Assembly: GCA_965232815.1 (NCBI GenBank) | Contig: OZ247427.1 | Coordinates: 2,852,001-2,916,000 of the forward strand | Reading direction: 5' to 3' | DNA from: Bin87 sp026710825 | GTDB taxonomy: Bacteria; Chloroflexota; Dehalococcoidia; Lucifugimonadales; UBA3495 | Length of the DNA: 64,000 bases | Shown here: in pieces, positions 34,232-42,897 of the stretch | Position numbering within the stretch: the first letter of the stretch is position 1 | How the letters are laid out: the number at the start of each line of letters is the position of its first letter | Notes under the pieces: generated by a model | Database searches by the model: none | Told to the model about the DNA's origin: nothing | Seen by the model: only the letters and a program-made list of their open reading frames with translations | Translations under genes and position numbers: made by a program

Positions 34232-36280
34232 TCAGCGGTCGAGTTGGGCGGCTAGCGCGGCGGCGTCGGTGACGGGGAGTTGGCAGGCGTAGTTTTCGCA
34301 GACGTAGGCGGTGGGTTGGCCGTCCTGCATGGTGCGCTGCTCCAGCAGTGGGGAGTCTTTCAGCGGCGGGTTGGCGGGATCGTTCATACCGACGGCGACC
34401 TTGTTGGGCATGAATCGGGAGTTGACCTCGCGGAGCATTGATTGGGTCGCGTCCGAATCGACGGGGCCGACAATGACGATTTCACGCGGCAGCGACACGT
34501 AGAAATCGAGAGCGCCCAGCCAGTGGCCCGTCGCGCTGGGAGCACGGCCAAATAGCTGCTGCATGGAACGGAGGGGAGTGGCTCCCCGGGACGAATAGTC
34601 GTCGTTGCCAGTGATCACGCCGAGCCGCAGCAGAACGTCGGCGGCGACGGACCCACCGCAGGGCTGGGCGTTGTCGAATACGTCGCGGGGACGGATGACC
34701 AGTTGTTCGTGATCGGAGCCGGTGTCGTAGAACCCGCCGACCGGGTCGTCCCAGAACAGGGAAACCATGCCGTCGGCGACCGTCACCGCCTCCTGGATCC
34801 ACCGGGGTTCCAGGGTGGCTTCGTGGAGGGAAACAAGCCCATCGGCGAGGCAAGCGTAGTCCTCCAGATAGCCGAGGAGCTTGGCCTCACCACCGCGCCA
34901 AGTGCGCAGGATGCGGCCGTTGGAGTCGCGCATGGTGTCGAGCAGGAACGCGGCGTTGTGGCGAGCGGCGTCGAGGTAGTCGGAGCGATCGAGAGCCGCG
35001 CCGGCTTCGGCGAAGGCCCGAAGCATCAGGCCATTCCACGCCGTCAGAACCTTGTCGTCGAGGAGGGGGTGGATGCGCCGTTCGCGGACTTCGAGCAACG
35101 TGGAGCGGGCGCGGGCGATGGCGTCGAAAAGGGAGTCCTCGGAGATGCCTCGCTGGTCAGCAAATTCGTCCGGCGGGCGCGGGATGTTCAGGATGTTGGA
35201 ACCCTCGAAATTGCCGCGGTCGGTGACGCCGTAGTAGCCCATGATGAGGTCGGCGTCGTCGCCCAAGAGCGGGCACAACTCGTCGGGGGTCCAAACGAAG
35301 AACTTGCCCTCGACGCCCTCGCTGTCCGCGTCCTGGGCGGAATAGAACCCGCCGGCGGGATCGGTCATCTCGCGGAGGACGTAATCGAGGGTTTCCTCGG
35401 TGATGCGGCGGTACAGAGGGTTGCCCGTGATCTGCCAGGCGTGGAGATAGAGGCGGGCCAGGAGGGCGTTGTCATAAAGCATTTTCTCGAAATGGGGCAC
35501 AAGCCAATAGGCGTCGGTGGAGTAGCGGTGGAACCCGCCGCCGACCTGGTCGTAAATGCCACCGTAGGCCATTTTTTGCAGGGTGTGCTCGACCATTTCG
35601 AGAGCGCGGACGTTGAATCCGTGGCGGTAGTAGCGCAGCAGGAACTCGGGGGTCATGGGCTGCGGGAACTTGGGGGCATTGCCGAAGCCGCCATTGAGAT
35701 GGTCGAACTGGGTAGCGAGTTGGGAATAGGCGTTGTGCATCACCTCGGTGGTCAGGGGAGTGAAACCACGGGGCATCTGCCCGGAGCGTCCCATCTGCTC
35801 AGCAAGTTGACGGGTTACGCGGTCGATTTCGCTCTTGTTGGTCTGATAGGCCTGGCTGGCTGCGGCAAGAAGGCGGGGGAAACCGGGCATTCCCTGGCGA
35901 TCATCGGGAGGGAAGTAGGTACCGCCGTAGAAAGGTCGGCCCTCGGGGGTGAGGAACACGGTCATGGGCCAGCCGCCGCTGCCAGTGAGCATCTGGATGG
36001 CTTCCATATAGACGGCGTCGAGGTCGGGGCGCTCCTCGCGGTCGACCTTGATGTTGACGAAATGCTCGTTCATAACGGCGGCGATTTCGTCGTTCTCGAA
36101 TGACTCGCGCTCCATGACGTGGCACCAATGGCAGGCGGAGTAACCGATGCTGAGGAGGATGGGAATATCCTCGTTGCGGGCGCGGTTGAGGGCCTCCTCG
36201 CCCCAGGGATACCAGTCCACCGGGTTTTCGGCGTGTTGCAGGAGGTAGGGGCTGGTCTCGTTGGCGAGGCGATTGGACAT
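34232..36280 (-). CDS. DUF255 thioredoxin-domain protein (YyaL/SPATA20-like)
   Basis: A 682-aa two-domain protein. The N-terminal thioredoxin-like domain (residues 1-160) starts NRLANETSPYLLQHAENPVDWYPWGEEAL, in family form, with the redox motif SIGYSACHWCHVMERESF (C-x-x-C) and GGWPMTVFLTPEGRPFYGGTYFPP. The C-terminal part is a six-hairpin glycosidase-like alpha barrel (WNGLMLRAFAEAG, YACLADGLVSLHEATLEP). Its role is unknown; mammalian relatives are linked to spermatogenesis. The ATG at 36280 is used; the longer frame overlaps the divergent selenoprotein gene. Its neighbours' thioredoxin folds suggest a shared redox role. Confidence 0.9.
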   Translation of the reverse strand: MSNRLANETSPYLLQHAENPVDWYPWGEEALNRARNEDIPILLSIGYSACHWCHVMERESFENDEIAAVMNEHFVNIKVDREERPDLDAVYMEAIQMLTGSGGWPMTVFLTPEGRPFYGGTYFPPDDRQGMPGFPRLLAAASQAYQTNKSEIDRVTRQLAEQMGRSGQMPRGFTPLTTEVMHNAYSQLATQFDHLNGGFGNAPKFPQPMTPEFLLRYYRHGFNVRALEMVEHTLQKMAYGGIYDQVGGGFHRYSTDAYWLVPHFEKMLYDNALLARLYLHAWQITGNPLYRRITEETLDYVLREMTDPAGGFYSAQDADSEGVEGKFFVWTPDELCPLLGDDADLIMGYYGVTDRGNFEGSNILNIPRPPDEFADQRGISEDSLFDAIARARSTLLEVRERRIHPLLDDKVLTAWNGLMLRAFAEAGAALDRSDYLDAARHNAAFLLDTMRDSNGRILRTWRGGEAKLLGYLEDYACLADGLVSLHEATLEPRWIQEAVTVADGMVSLFWDDPVGGFYDTGSDHEQLVIRPRDVFDNAQPCGGSVAADVLLRLGVITGNDDYSSRGATPLRSMQQLFGRAPSATGHWLGALDFYVSLPREIVIVGPVDSDATQSMLREVNSRFMPNKVAVGMNDPANPPLKDSPLLEQRTMQDGQPTAYVCENYACQLPVTDAAALAAQLDR

Positions 36281-36414
36281 TGGGAAAAACTCCTCAGGAG
36301 GCAAATCCGATGGGGGGAACGCGACGTATTCTAAAGCAAGGAACCGTCTGCTAGAATCGGGCCAATTATCGGCCAGCATACCAGATGCACCCGCTGGCCA
36401 AGGATTATCCACAG

Positions 36415-37023
36415 ATGGTAACGCTGTATCGAAATTGGTGGCTGGCGGTGGCGGCGGCGATGCTGCTGATCCTGGTGGTAGTGTCCTGTGCTCCAGCGGC
36501 GGATGCGCCAGCGGTGGGCGTCCAGGGCATTGACGTCGGGAACACGTCGCCACCGTTCGCGATGACGCTGGAGGACGGCTCCGAGGTATCGCTGAAGGAC
36601 ATAGTGGACGACGACCAACCAGCGCACATTTTCTGGTTCGCCACATGGTGACCGGAGTGCCGCGCCGAGTTGCGGACGCTGGACCCGATTGCATCGAAAT
36701 ATCCGGACATCGACTTCTACGTTGTTTCATACAACGAACCGGTTGAAACAATCGCCGAATACATCGAGGAGGAAGGATACACAGACGTAATTCCGGCAGG
36801 GCCGGTGGGCACCATGCTGGCGGACCTGGAGGTCACACGCCAAATGGCGATGATGGCCGTGAACGGGAATGGCATGATTTACCACCGACAGGTGATGGGC
36901 AGCGCGGCGGCGTGGGAGCAGCACTTCACGGAACTGAGCGCGGACCCGGTTGCGATTCCGGCCGAAGTGGAAATCCAACGGCAAAAAGACCAGAGACAGC
37001 AAGACTTGCAATTGCCAAGTTGA
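36415..37023 (+). CDS. Thioredoxin-like lipoprotein with in-frame TGA (probable selenocysteine, UxxC), copy 1
   Basis: The frame runs 36415-37023 if the TGA at 36649-36651 is read through: 202 residues. A hydrophobic N-terminus ends in a lipobox (VVVSC), so the protein is probably an exported lipoprotein. The TlpA/ResA-like fold follows: PPFAMTLEDGSEVSLKDI, then HIFWFATW-U-PECRAELRTL, where normal proteins have W-C-x-x-C. The TGA thus replaces the first catalytic Cys. The frame stays open and family-like for 124 codons after it. The ATG at 36415 has AAGGA upstream; an earlier ATG at 36385 is possible. selA lies at 48.9 kb. Alternative: a nonsense-mutated pseudogene, unlikely given the identical TGA in the next gene. 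Confidence 0.82.
36656..36680 (+). promoter_or_regulatory. Candidate bacterial SECIS hairpin, copy 1
   Basis: Four nt after the TGA, AGTGCCGC (36656-36663) pairs with GCGG-A-CGCT (36672-36680, one bulged A) around the loop GCCGAGTT. This is the place where bacterial SECIS elements lie. Confidence 0.6.
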
Positions 37024-37066
37024 TGAGGATAGGTTGCGGCGTCGTTGACGCCGAAAGCACTACGAC

Positions 37067-37903
37067 ATGAAAAAGATACACGGGATATTGTCATTGACCC
37101 TCGCCGCCGGAATGGTGGCGATTTTATCGGCGTGCGGTTCTGAACCGCCACCGCCGCCACCGCCGCAGGATCAGCCTCCGGCGGCGACACAAGCGATGGT
37201 TGAATCGACGGCTACCGAGGCGCCGGCGGCAATGGCGGAGACGGCTACTGAAGCGGCTCCACCGACCGACGCGCCGGCGGCTGTAGCGACGGAAGCGCCA
37301 GCGCCCCCCACGGAGACGGCCGCCGCGGTGGCACCATCGCCGACAGACACGTCAGAGCCTACCGGGGGACAATCACAGGCTCCGCCGGCTCCAGCGGCGC
37401 CCACAGCGCCATCGGCCCCGCCCACCGAGGCGGCCACGTTGGCTTCACCGCCGGAAGCATCGGAGCCGGCCGCGCCGGAGGGCACGAACATCGGGGAGAT
37501 TCCGCCGGCGTTCGCCATGGAGCGGTCGGACGCGACGCCGGTGGCGCTGGCGGACCTGACGGCGGCGGGCAGACCGGCGTTCATGATGTACTTCGCGACC
37601 TGGTGACCAACCTGCCGCGCCGAGTTACGGACGCTTGCACCAATCGTTACGGAAAACGCAGAACAGGTTGATTTCTATCTCGTGTCTTTCAGTGAGAGCG
37701 CGGGAAGGCTGGAGAGTTACATCGAAGACAACGGGTACTCGAACATGATCGCGACGCAGCCGACCGGTTCCATGCTGCAGGACCTGAAGATCGTGAGCCA
37801 ATCCTCCATGATTGCGCTGGACGCTCAGGGAGTGATCACATTCCGCAAGGGATACGGCGGCGGCGGAGATTTCGTGGGGGCGCTAAGGGAGTTGGCGCAG
37901 TAG
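37067..37903 (+). CDS. Thioredoxin-like lipoprotein with in-frame TGA (probable selenocysteine, UxxC), copy 2
   Basis: With the TGA at 37604-37606 read through, this is a 278-residue protein with Sec at position 180. The signal peptide ends in a clear lipobox (LSACGS). Residues about 22-140 are a low-complexity Pro/Ala/Thr/Glu linker (PPPPPPPQDQPPAATQA and similar), which would hold the redox domain away from the membrane. The domain reads IGEIPPAFAMERSDATPVALADL, then MMYFATW-U-PTCRAELRTL, and continues through VDFYLVSFSES to FVGALRELAQ. It is a paralogue of the gene 43 bp upstream and probably co-transcribed. The TGA is at the same catalytic position. Confidence 0.82.
37613..37635 (+). promoter_or_regulatory. 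Candidate SECIS segment, copy 2
   Basis: TGCCGCGCCGAGTT-A-CGGACGCT differs from copy 1 (36658-36680) at one position only. Its hairpin is shorter (GCCG with CGG-A-C, plus a U-G pair), so the fold is less certain than in copy 1. Confidence 0.45.
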
Positions 37904-37929
37904 CAGCATAGCCAGAGGATTGACATAAC

Positions 37930-38226
37930 ATGACCGCGACGGTCGCAAGGATCGGGGCTTTACTATTTCCCCTGACGCCGGCGCGGTCGACCCATCTGAA
38001 ACTTTTCAGAAGTGAAAATCCGCTCGTGGTTCGATTGCAGAACCGCGGGCGGATTACGTTTGTTAGAGCCGTCGCGATCGGGGTCGCGGCTGGGGCTTTG
38101 TTGGTGGTGGGTGGGTATGGCGAGCGGGTGCCGGGCATCGGGCCGAGATGGATCCTGGCATGGCTGGCGCGGGCGGTGCGAGTCCGGTATCAACTTTCGG
38201 GGGAACATGCCGGGGACCGGGACTGA
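37930..38226 (+). CDS. Hypothetical protein with one membrane helix (doubtful)
   Basis: A possible 98-codon frame starting ATG 27 bp after the second thioredoxin-like gene; AGAGGA lies upstream. It has one hydrophobic segment (residues about 45-63) and an Arg-rich remainder. No family is recognised and its middle overlaps a repeat-like GCTCGTGGTTCGATTG segment. It may be spurious. Confidence 0.25.
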   Translation: MTATVARIGALLFPLTPARSTHLKLFRSENPLVVRLQNRGRITFVRAVAIGVAAGALLVVGGYGERVPGIGPRWILAWLARAVRVRYQLSGEHAGDRD

Positions 38227-38430
38227 GAGGCGACGCAGTGGGGCGTGAGGACGTGGGGCGAAACGCTGATGGAACGTTCATGGGTATTCTTTGGGTATCC
38301 TTTGAGCACGAATTTGAGCATGCCATGTGCGGCGAGTAGGTAGATACCATTTACGTCGGGCACGGATCAAAAAAGGGGCAGGTTTGAAACCCACCCCTAC
38401 TTGGGTTGGACATTTGCCGGGGTGCTGGGG
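38227..38430. other. Intergenic gap with an inverted repeat
   Basis: No gene. GGGGCAGGTTT and AAACCCACCCC (38375-38397) form an imperfect inverted repeat related to the GGGGCGGGTTT family, just after the thrS stop on the other strand. Confidence 0.55.
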
Positions 38431-40197
38431 TTATGCGGCGGGGGTGCCGGCTAGGTCTGCTTTGAGCATCTCCTGGACGGCGGACAGGGGGAGAGCGCCG
38501 TGGTTATCGCCGTCGCGGGTGCGGACGGCGGCGGCGTTGGCATCGGCCTCGCGGTCGCCGACGACCAACATGTAGGGAGTTTTTTGGAGTTGGGCCTGGC
38601 GGATCTTCTGGTTCATGCGCTCGCTGCGGTCGTCGACCTCGACGCGGAAACCGGAGTCGCGCAACTGCGCGGCAACCTGTTCGGCATACTCGTTGTGGCG
38701 GTCGGCGATGGGAATTACGACGGCCTGCACCGGGGCGAGCCAGAGGGGGAAGGCGCCGGCGTAGTGCTCGACGAGGACGCCAAAGAAACGCTCTAGGGAT
38801 CCGAGGATGGCGCGGTGGACCATGTAGGGCTGCACGCGGTTGCCTTCTTCATCCTGGTACACCAGGCCGAACCGTTCAGGGAGGTTGAAATCGAACTGGA
38901 CGGTGGTGCATTGCCACTCACGGCCCAACGCATCCTTGATCTTGATGTCGATCTTGGGGCCGTAGAAGGCTCCGCCGCCCTCATCGATGCCGTAGTCGAG
39001 GTCGCGTTCGACCAACGCTTCGCGCAGGGACTCGGTGGCGTGATCCCACATTTCGGGGTCGCCGACGTACTTGTCGGGGCGCGTGGACAACATAATGTCG
39101 TAGTCTTCGAAGCCGAAGGCCGACATGATCTCGAAGGTGAGGTCCAGCACGTCGCCGACCTCGGCGGCAACCTGATCGGGCAGGCAGAAGATGTGGGCGT
39201 CGTCCTGGGTGAATCCGCGGACGCGCATGAGGCCGTGCAGGACGCCGCTGCGCTCGTAGCGATATACCGTGCCTAGTTCGGCGATGCGGAGGGGGAGTTC
39301 GCGGTAGCTACGTAGGGACGAGCGGTAGATCTGGATGTGGAACGGGCAGTTCATGGGCTTGAGGAAGTATTCCTGCTCGTCGATTTCCATGGGCGCGTAC
39401 ATGCTGTCGCGGTAGAAGTCGAGGTGGCCGCTGGTCTGCCAGAGGCGGGCGCGCCCGATGTGCGGCGAATAGACGATGCTGTAGCCGCGGCGGTAGTGGA
39501 TGTCGCGCCAGTAGTCCTCGATGAGCGAGCGCATGACGCCGCCCCTGGGATGCCAGACGATGAGTCCGGGTCCGATTTCGTCGTGGACAGTGAACAGGTT
39601 CAGTTGGCGGCCGAGGGTTCGGTGGTCGCGTCGCTCGGCCTCGGCCAGGCGTTCGAGGTGGGCTTCCAACTCGTCCTGGGATTCGAAGGCGGTGCCGTAG
39701 ATGCGCTGGAGCATCGGGCGGGTTTCGTCGCCGCGCCAGTAGGCTCCGGCGGTGTGCAGCAGTTTGACGGCGGTGATTTCGCCGGTGCTGGCGACGTGAG
39801 GACCCTGGCAGAGGTCGGTGAACTCGCCGTGGCGGTAGATGCTCAGGGTCGTCTCGTCGGGGAGGTCGTCGATGATCTCCTGCTTGAAGGGTTGGGACGA
39901 GAACATGGACTGAGCGGAGTCGCGGTTCAATTCCTCGCGGACGAATGGAGCGTCGGAGTTGATGGTCTCGAGCATCAGCGCTTCGATGCGTTCCAGATCC
40001 TCGGGAGTGAACGGGCGTTGAACCTCGAAATCGTAGTAGAAACCGTCGGCGGTAGGCGGCCCGATGGCAACCTTGGCCTCGGGGAACAGTTGCAGGACGG
40101 CGTCGGCCATCACGTGGGCGGCGGAGTGACGCATCCGGTGGCGCAACGATTCTATGGGATCATCGGCGGCGTGTTCGGGGGTTCCGTGGTCGAGCAT
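38431..40197 (-). CDS. thrS: Threonyl-tRNA synthetase
   Basis: A 588-aa class II synthetase charging tRNA-Thr. The editing-domain HSAAHVMADAVLQLFPEAKVAIGPP and DLCQGPHV motifs come first, then the catalytic core: LKPMNCPFHIQIY (zinc-ligand Cys), the motif 2 region YRYERSGVLHGLMRVRGFTQDDAHIFC, motif 3 VHRAILGSLERFFGVLVEHY, and the C-terminal anticodon-binding domain. The N-terminal TGS domain of the usual ~640-aa enzyme is absent, a known natural variant. It is divergent from prfB. Confidence 0.95.
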   Translation of the reverse strand: MLDHGTPEHAADDPIESLRHRMRHSAAHVMADAVLQLFPEAKVAIGPPTADGFYYDFEVQRPFTPEDLERIEALMLETINSDAPFVREELNRDSAQSMFSSQPFKQEIIDDLPDETTLSIYRHGEFTDLCQGPHVASTGEITAVKLLHTAGAYWRGDETRPMLQRIYGTAFESQDELEAHLERLAEAERRDHRTLGRQLNLFTVHDEIGPGLIVWHPRGGVMRSLIEDYWRDIHYRRGYSIVYSPHIGRARLWQTSGHLDFYRDSMYAPMEIDEQEYFLKPMNCPFHIQIYRSSLRSYRELPLRIAELGTVYRYERSGVLHGLMRVRGFTQDDAHIFCLPDQVAAEVGDVLDLTFEIMSAFGFEDYDIMLSTRPDKYVGDPEMWDHATESLREALVERDLDYGIDEGGGAFYGPKIDIKIKDALGREWQCTTVQFDFNLPERFGLVYQDEEGNRVQPYMVHRAILGSLERFFGVLVEHYAGAFPLWLAPVQAVVIPIADRHNEYAEQVAAQLRDSGFRVEVDDRSERMNQKIRQAQLQKTPYMLVVGDREADANAAAVRTRDGDNHGALPLSAVQEMLKADLAGTPAA

Positions 40198-40248
40198 TAC
40201 GGGCTACCTGCCTGCTGGGTGATTTTGATTGGAAATAAGCACGAAATC

Positions 40249-40325
40249 ATTATAGCCCATCGGGTTGGATTGGACGGTTTAGGCGACCCACGGTTACATT
40301 CGTTAGAGCGGGACGCATGTATAAT
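40249..40325. promoter_or_regulatory. Divergent -10 boxes between thrS and prfB
   Basis: TATAAT occurs on the minus strand at 40254-40249 (52 nt before thrS) and on the plus strand at 40320-40325 (preceded by TG; 53 nt before prfB). Neither has a consensus -35 at ideal spacing. Confidence 0.4.
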
Positions 40326-40377
40326 TGATCCTGCAAAACGGCAGGACAAAGACACTGCGACCAAGGGGGGACCGGAG

Positions 40378-41482
40378 ATGGATGAACTTCGCCAGCGACT
40401 CGCTGAAATGACGGTCAAGTTAGAGGCAGTTGTGGAGCGTCTTTGACCTCGCCGGCAGGGAAGAATCCATTTCGGAACTGGAAAAGGAGGCTGCCGCCTC
40501 GGGATTCTGGGACGACCCGGCATCCGCACAGCGCAAGATGCAGGAACTGGGCAAGCTGCAACAGTCGGTAGAATTGTGGCGGGGCCTGCAGTCTCAAGTG
40601 GGGGACCTGGCTGAACTCACCGAGATGGCGTTGGAGAACGGCGACGATAGCCTCGAGGAAGAACTGACCGCCGAGACCGACGACGTCACCAACCGCCTGG
40701 CACGGGCGGAGATGCAGTTGACGCTTTCGGGGCCCTATGACGACCGGCCGGCAATCCTGACGATACACTCGGGGGCCGGCGGCACGGACTCGCACGACTG
40801 GGTGGAAATGCTGACCGGGATGTATGCCGGATGGGCAGCATCTGACAGCAGGCCGGTGCAGGTGCTGGACACCGCATACGGCGACGAGGCCGGTTTGCGC
40901 ACCAGCACGATGGAGATCGGGGGACAGCACGCGTTCGGCTACCTGAACGCAGAGGTGGGCGTGCACCGGTTGGTGCGGATGTCGCCCTTCGACCCGGCGC
41001 GGCGGAGGCAAACATCATTTGCCCGAGTGGAGGTGCTGCCCACGGTGGCGGAGGACGATGGCGAGGTGGAGGTGCGGCCCGAAGACCTCAAGATGGACTT
41101 TTTCAGGTCCAGCGGTCCGGGCGGGCAGAACGTCCAAAAGGTGGCGTCGGCGGTGCGGTTGACTCACGTGCCCTCGGGGATCGTGGTGTCCTGCCAAACC
41201 GAACGGTCGCAACACCAGAACAGGGACTACGCGATGCGGATCCTGCGCGCGAGATTGCTGGCGCGGCGAGAAGCGGAAAGGGAGCAGGAACTATCCAGCC
41301 TGCGCGGGGAGCGGGTGTCGGCCGAGTGGGGCAACCAGATACGGAGCTACGTGCTACACCCGTACAAGTCGGTGAAAGACCACCGAACTGATCACCAATC
41401 GGGCAACACGGACGCCGTCCTGGCGGGCGGCATCGACGGATTCATAGATGCATACCTGGTGAGCAAGTTGGGCGACGAGTGA
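40378..41482 (+). CDS. prfB: Peptide chain release factor 2 with programmed +1 frameshift
   Basis: RF2 terminates at UGA and UAA. The zero-frame ATG at 40378 (AGGGGGG upstream) gives 22 codons, MDELRQRLAEMTVKLEAVVERL, then meets CTT-TGA-C at 40441-40447. A +1 shift at CTT (skipping 40444) continues as DLAGREESISELEKEAAASGFWDD to 41482, total about 367 aa. GGAG just upstream of the slip site provides the internal SD-like stimulator. The codon-recognition SPF in RMSPFDPARRRQTSF and the catalytic GGQ in SSGPGGQNVQK are intact. This is the classical autoregulatory arrangement. Confidence 0.95.
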
Positions 41483-41513
41483 TAGCCCTTTACGGGGCGG
41501 TCTCAAATGCCGA

Positions 41514-41536
41514 GGGGCGGGTTCAGAACCCGCCCC
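41514..41536. terminator. Bidirectional hairpin between prfB and ribBA
   Basis: GGGGCGGGTT (41514-41523) and AACCCGCCCC (41527-41536) are exact inverted arms with loop CAG between two convergent genes; same family as 25664-25686. Confidence 0.65.
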
Positions 41537-41574
41537 GATTGATTTCTGTGGCCCCAGGCGATCTCCGTTCAGCG

Positions 41575-42801
41575 TCAGGCATCCGGAGAACTGGGCCGGG
41601 CCGGGGAGATGAAGTGGCCCATGCTCTCGCGCTTGGTGCGCATGTACTGCTCGTTCAATTCATTTGGCGGTACGGTGAGGCTGACGCGATCGGCGATTTC
41701 CACGCCCAATCCGCCGATGCCGGCCAATTTATGGGGATTGTTGGTGACGAGACGGGCGCGGTTGATGTTCAGGTCGCGCATGATCTGCACAGCGAGGTCG
41801 TATTTGCGCTCGTCGGGCTGGAAACCCAAGGCGACGTTGGCCTCGATGGTATCCATGCCGTCGTCCTGCAGCGCGTAGGCCTTGATCTTGTTGTGGAGAC
41901 CGATGCCGCGGCCCTCTTGGCGCAGGTAGATAAGGGCGCCGGAGCCATTTTCGAACATCATGCGGATGGCCATGTCGAGTTGCTCTCCGCAATCGCACTT
42001 CAGGCTGCCGAAGGCGTCTCCGGTGAGACATTCGCTGTGGACCCTGACCAGAACCTCGTCGCCGGGTTCCCAATCGCCGACCACTAATGCGGCATGCTCG
42101 CCGCTGTCGATGGTGCTGTTGTAGCCGATGATGCGAGCGATGCCATGCTGAGTGGGCAAGTTGGCTTCGGCGACGCGAGTCACCAAGGTTTCGTTCATGC
42201 GCCGCTGGGCGATGAGTTGGGCGATGCTGAAGATCTTGATGTCGTGCTTGGCGGCGAATGTTTCGAGTTCGGGCATGCGCGACATGCTGCCGTCGGGGTT
42301 CATGATTTCACAGATGACCCCGGCGGGATAGGCGCCGGCACACTGGGTCAAGTCCACGATGGCTTCGGTGTGTCCGGGTCGCCCGAGAACGCCGCCGGGA
42401 TTGGACCGCAACGGGAAGAGGTGGCCCGGGTGTATGAAGTCCTCGGGGCGCGTTTCCGGATCGATCAAAGCCCGGATGGTCGCGCAGCGGTCGTGGGCGG
42501 AGATTCCGGTTGACGTGCCGATCTTGTAATCCACCGAGGTGGTGAAAGCCGTGGGTTGGGGGGAGGACGAGTTACGGCTGCGGAGCAGGGGGATCCGGAG
42601 TTCGTCCAAACGCTCACCCGACATGGGAACGCAGACCAGCCCACGAGCGTGGGTGACCATGAAGTTGACCGATGCGGGGGTGGCGTGCTCCGCGAAGAGG
42701 AACAGATCGCCCTCATTCTCACGGTTCTCGTCGTCCACGACGATGACAAACTTCCCAGAGGAGAGGTCTTCCAGCGCCTCCTCAAGGCTACACAGGGGCA
42801 T
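41575..42801 (-). CDS. ribBA: Bifunctional 3,4-DHBP synthase / GTP cyclohydrolase II
   Basis: A 408-aa fusion for the first steps of both riboflavin branches. The N-terminal RibB domain has VVDDENRENEGDLFLFAE, THARGLVCVPM, HLFPLRSNPGGVLGRPGHTEAIVDL and VICEIMNPDGSM. The C-terminal RibA domain has VRVHSECLTGDAFGSLKCDCGEQLD (zinc cysteines), YLRQEGRGIGLHNKIKAYALQD and LVTNNPHKL. It ends the riboflavin operon. A second RibB gene lies directly upstream, so the RibB activity is encoded twice. Confidence 0.95.
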   Translation of the reverse strand: MPLCSLEEALEDLSSGKFVIVVDDENRENEGDLFLFAEHATPASVNFMVTHARGLVCVPMSGERLDELRIPLLRSRNSSSPQPTAFTTSVDYKIGTSTGISAHDRCATIRALIDPETRPEDFIHPGHLFPLRSNPGGVLGRPGHTEAIVDLTQCAGAYPAGVICEIMNPDGSMSRMPELETFAAKHDIKIFSIAQLIAQRRMNETLVTRVAEANLPTQHGIARIIGYNSTIDSGEHAALVVGDWEPGDEVLVRVHSECLTGDAFGSLKCDCGEQLDMAIRMMFENGSGALIYLRQEGRGIGLHNKIKAYALQDDGMDTIEANVALGFQPDERKYDLAVQIMRDLNINRARLVTNNPHKLAGIGGLGVEIADRVSLTVPPNELNEQYMRTKRESMGHFISPARPSSPDA

Positions 42802-42897
42802 GGTTCCTCCGGAAAATCTGGCTGGATTGCCGACTGAGTTCAGAGTTTAGCATGGGAACGGCCGGGGCGCAGGCGAATGTCCGGAGGGACGGATTCG

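Noticed and set aside
34703..36103. Long plus-strand open frame opposite the DUF255 gene (466 codons)
   Set aside because: Shadow of a conserved gene; sequence is Gly/Val/Glu-rich without recognisable motifs.
36385..37903. Reading the two thioredoxin-like genes as four separate truncated ORFs or as UGA=Trp recoding
   Set aside because: Frames are continuous across each TGA and the codon sits at a catalytic Cys position, not a Trp; many genes here end in TGA, and prfB with a UGA frameshift site is present, so UGA is not reassigned to Trp.
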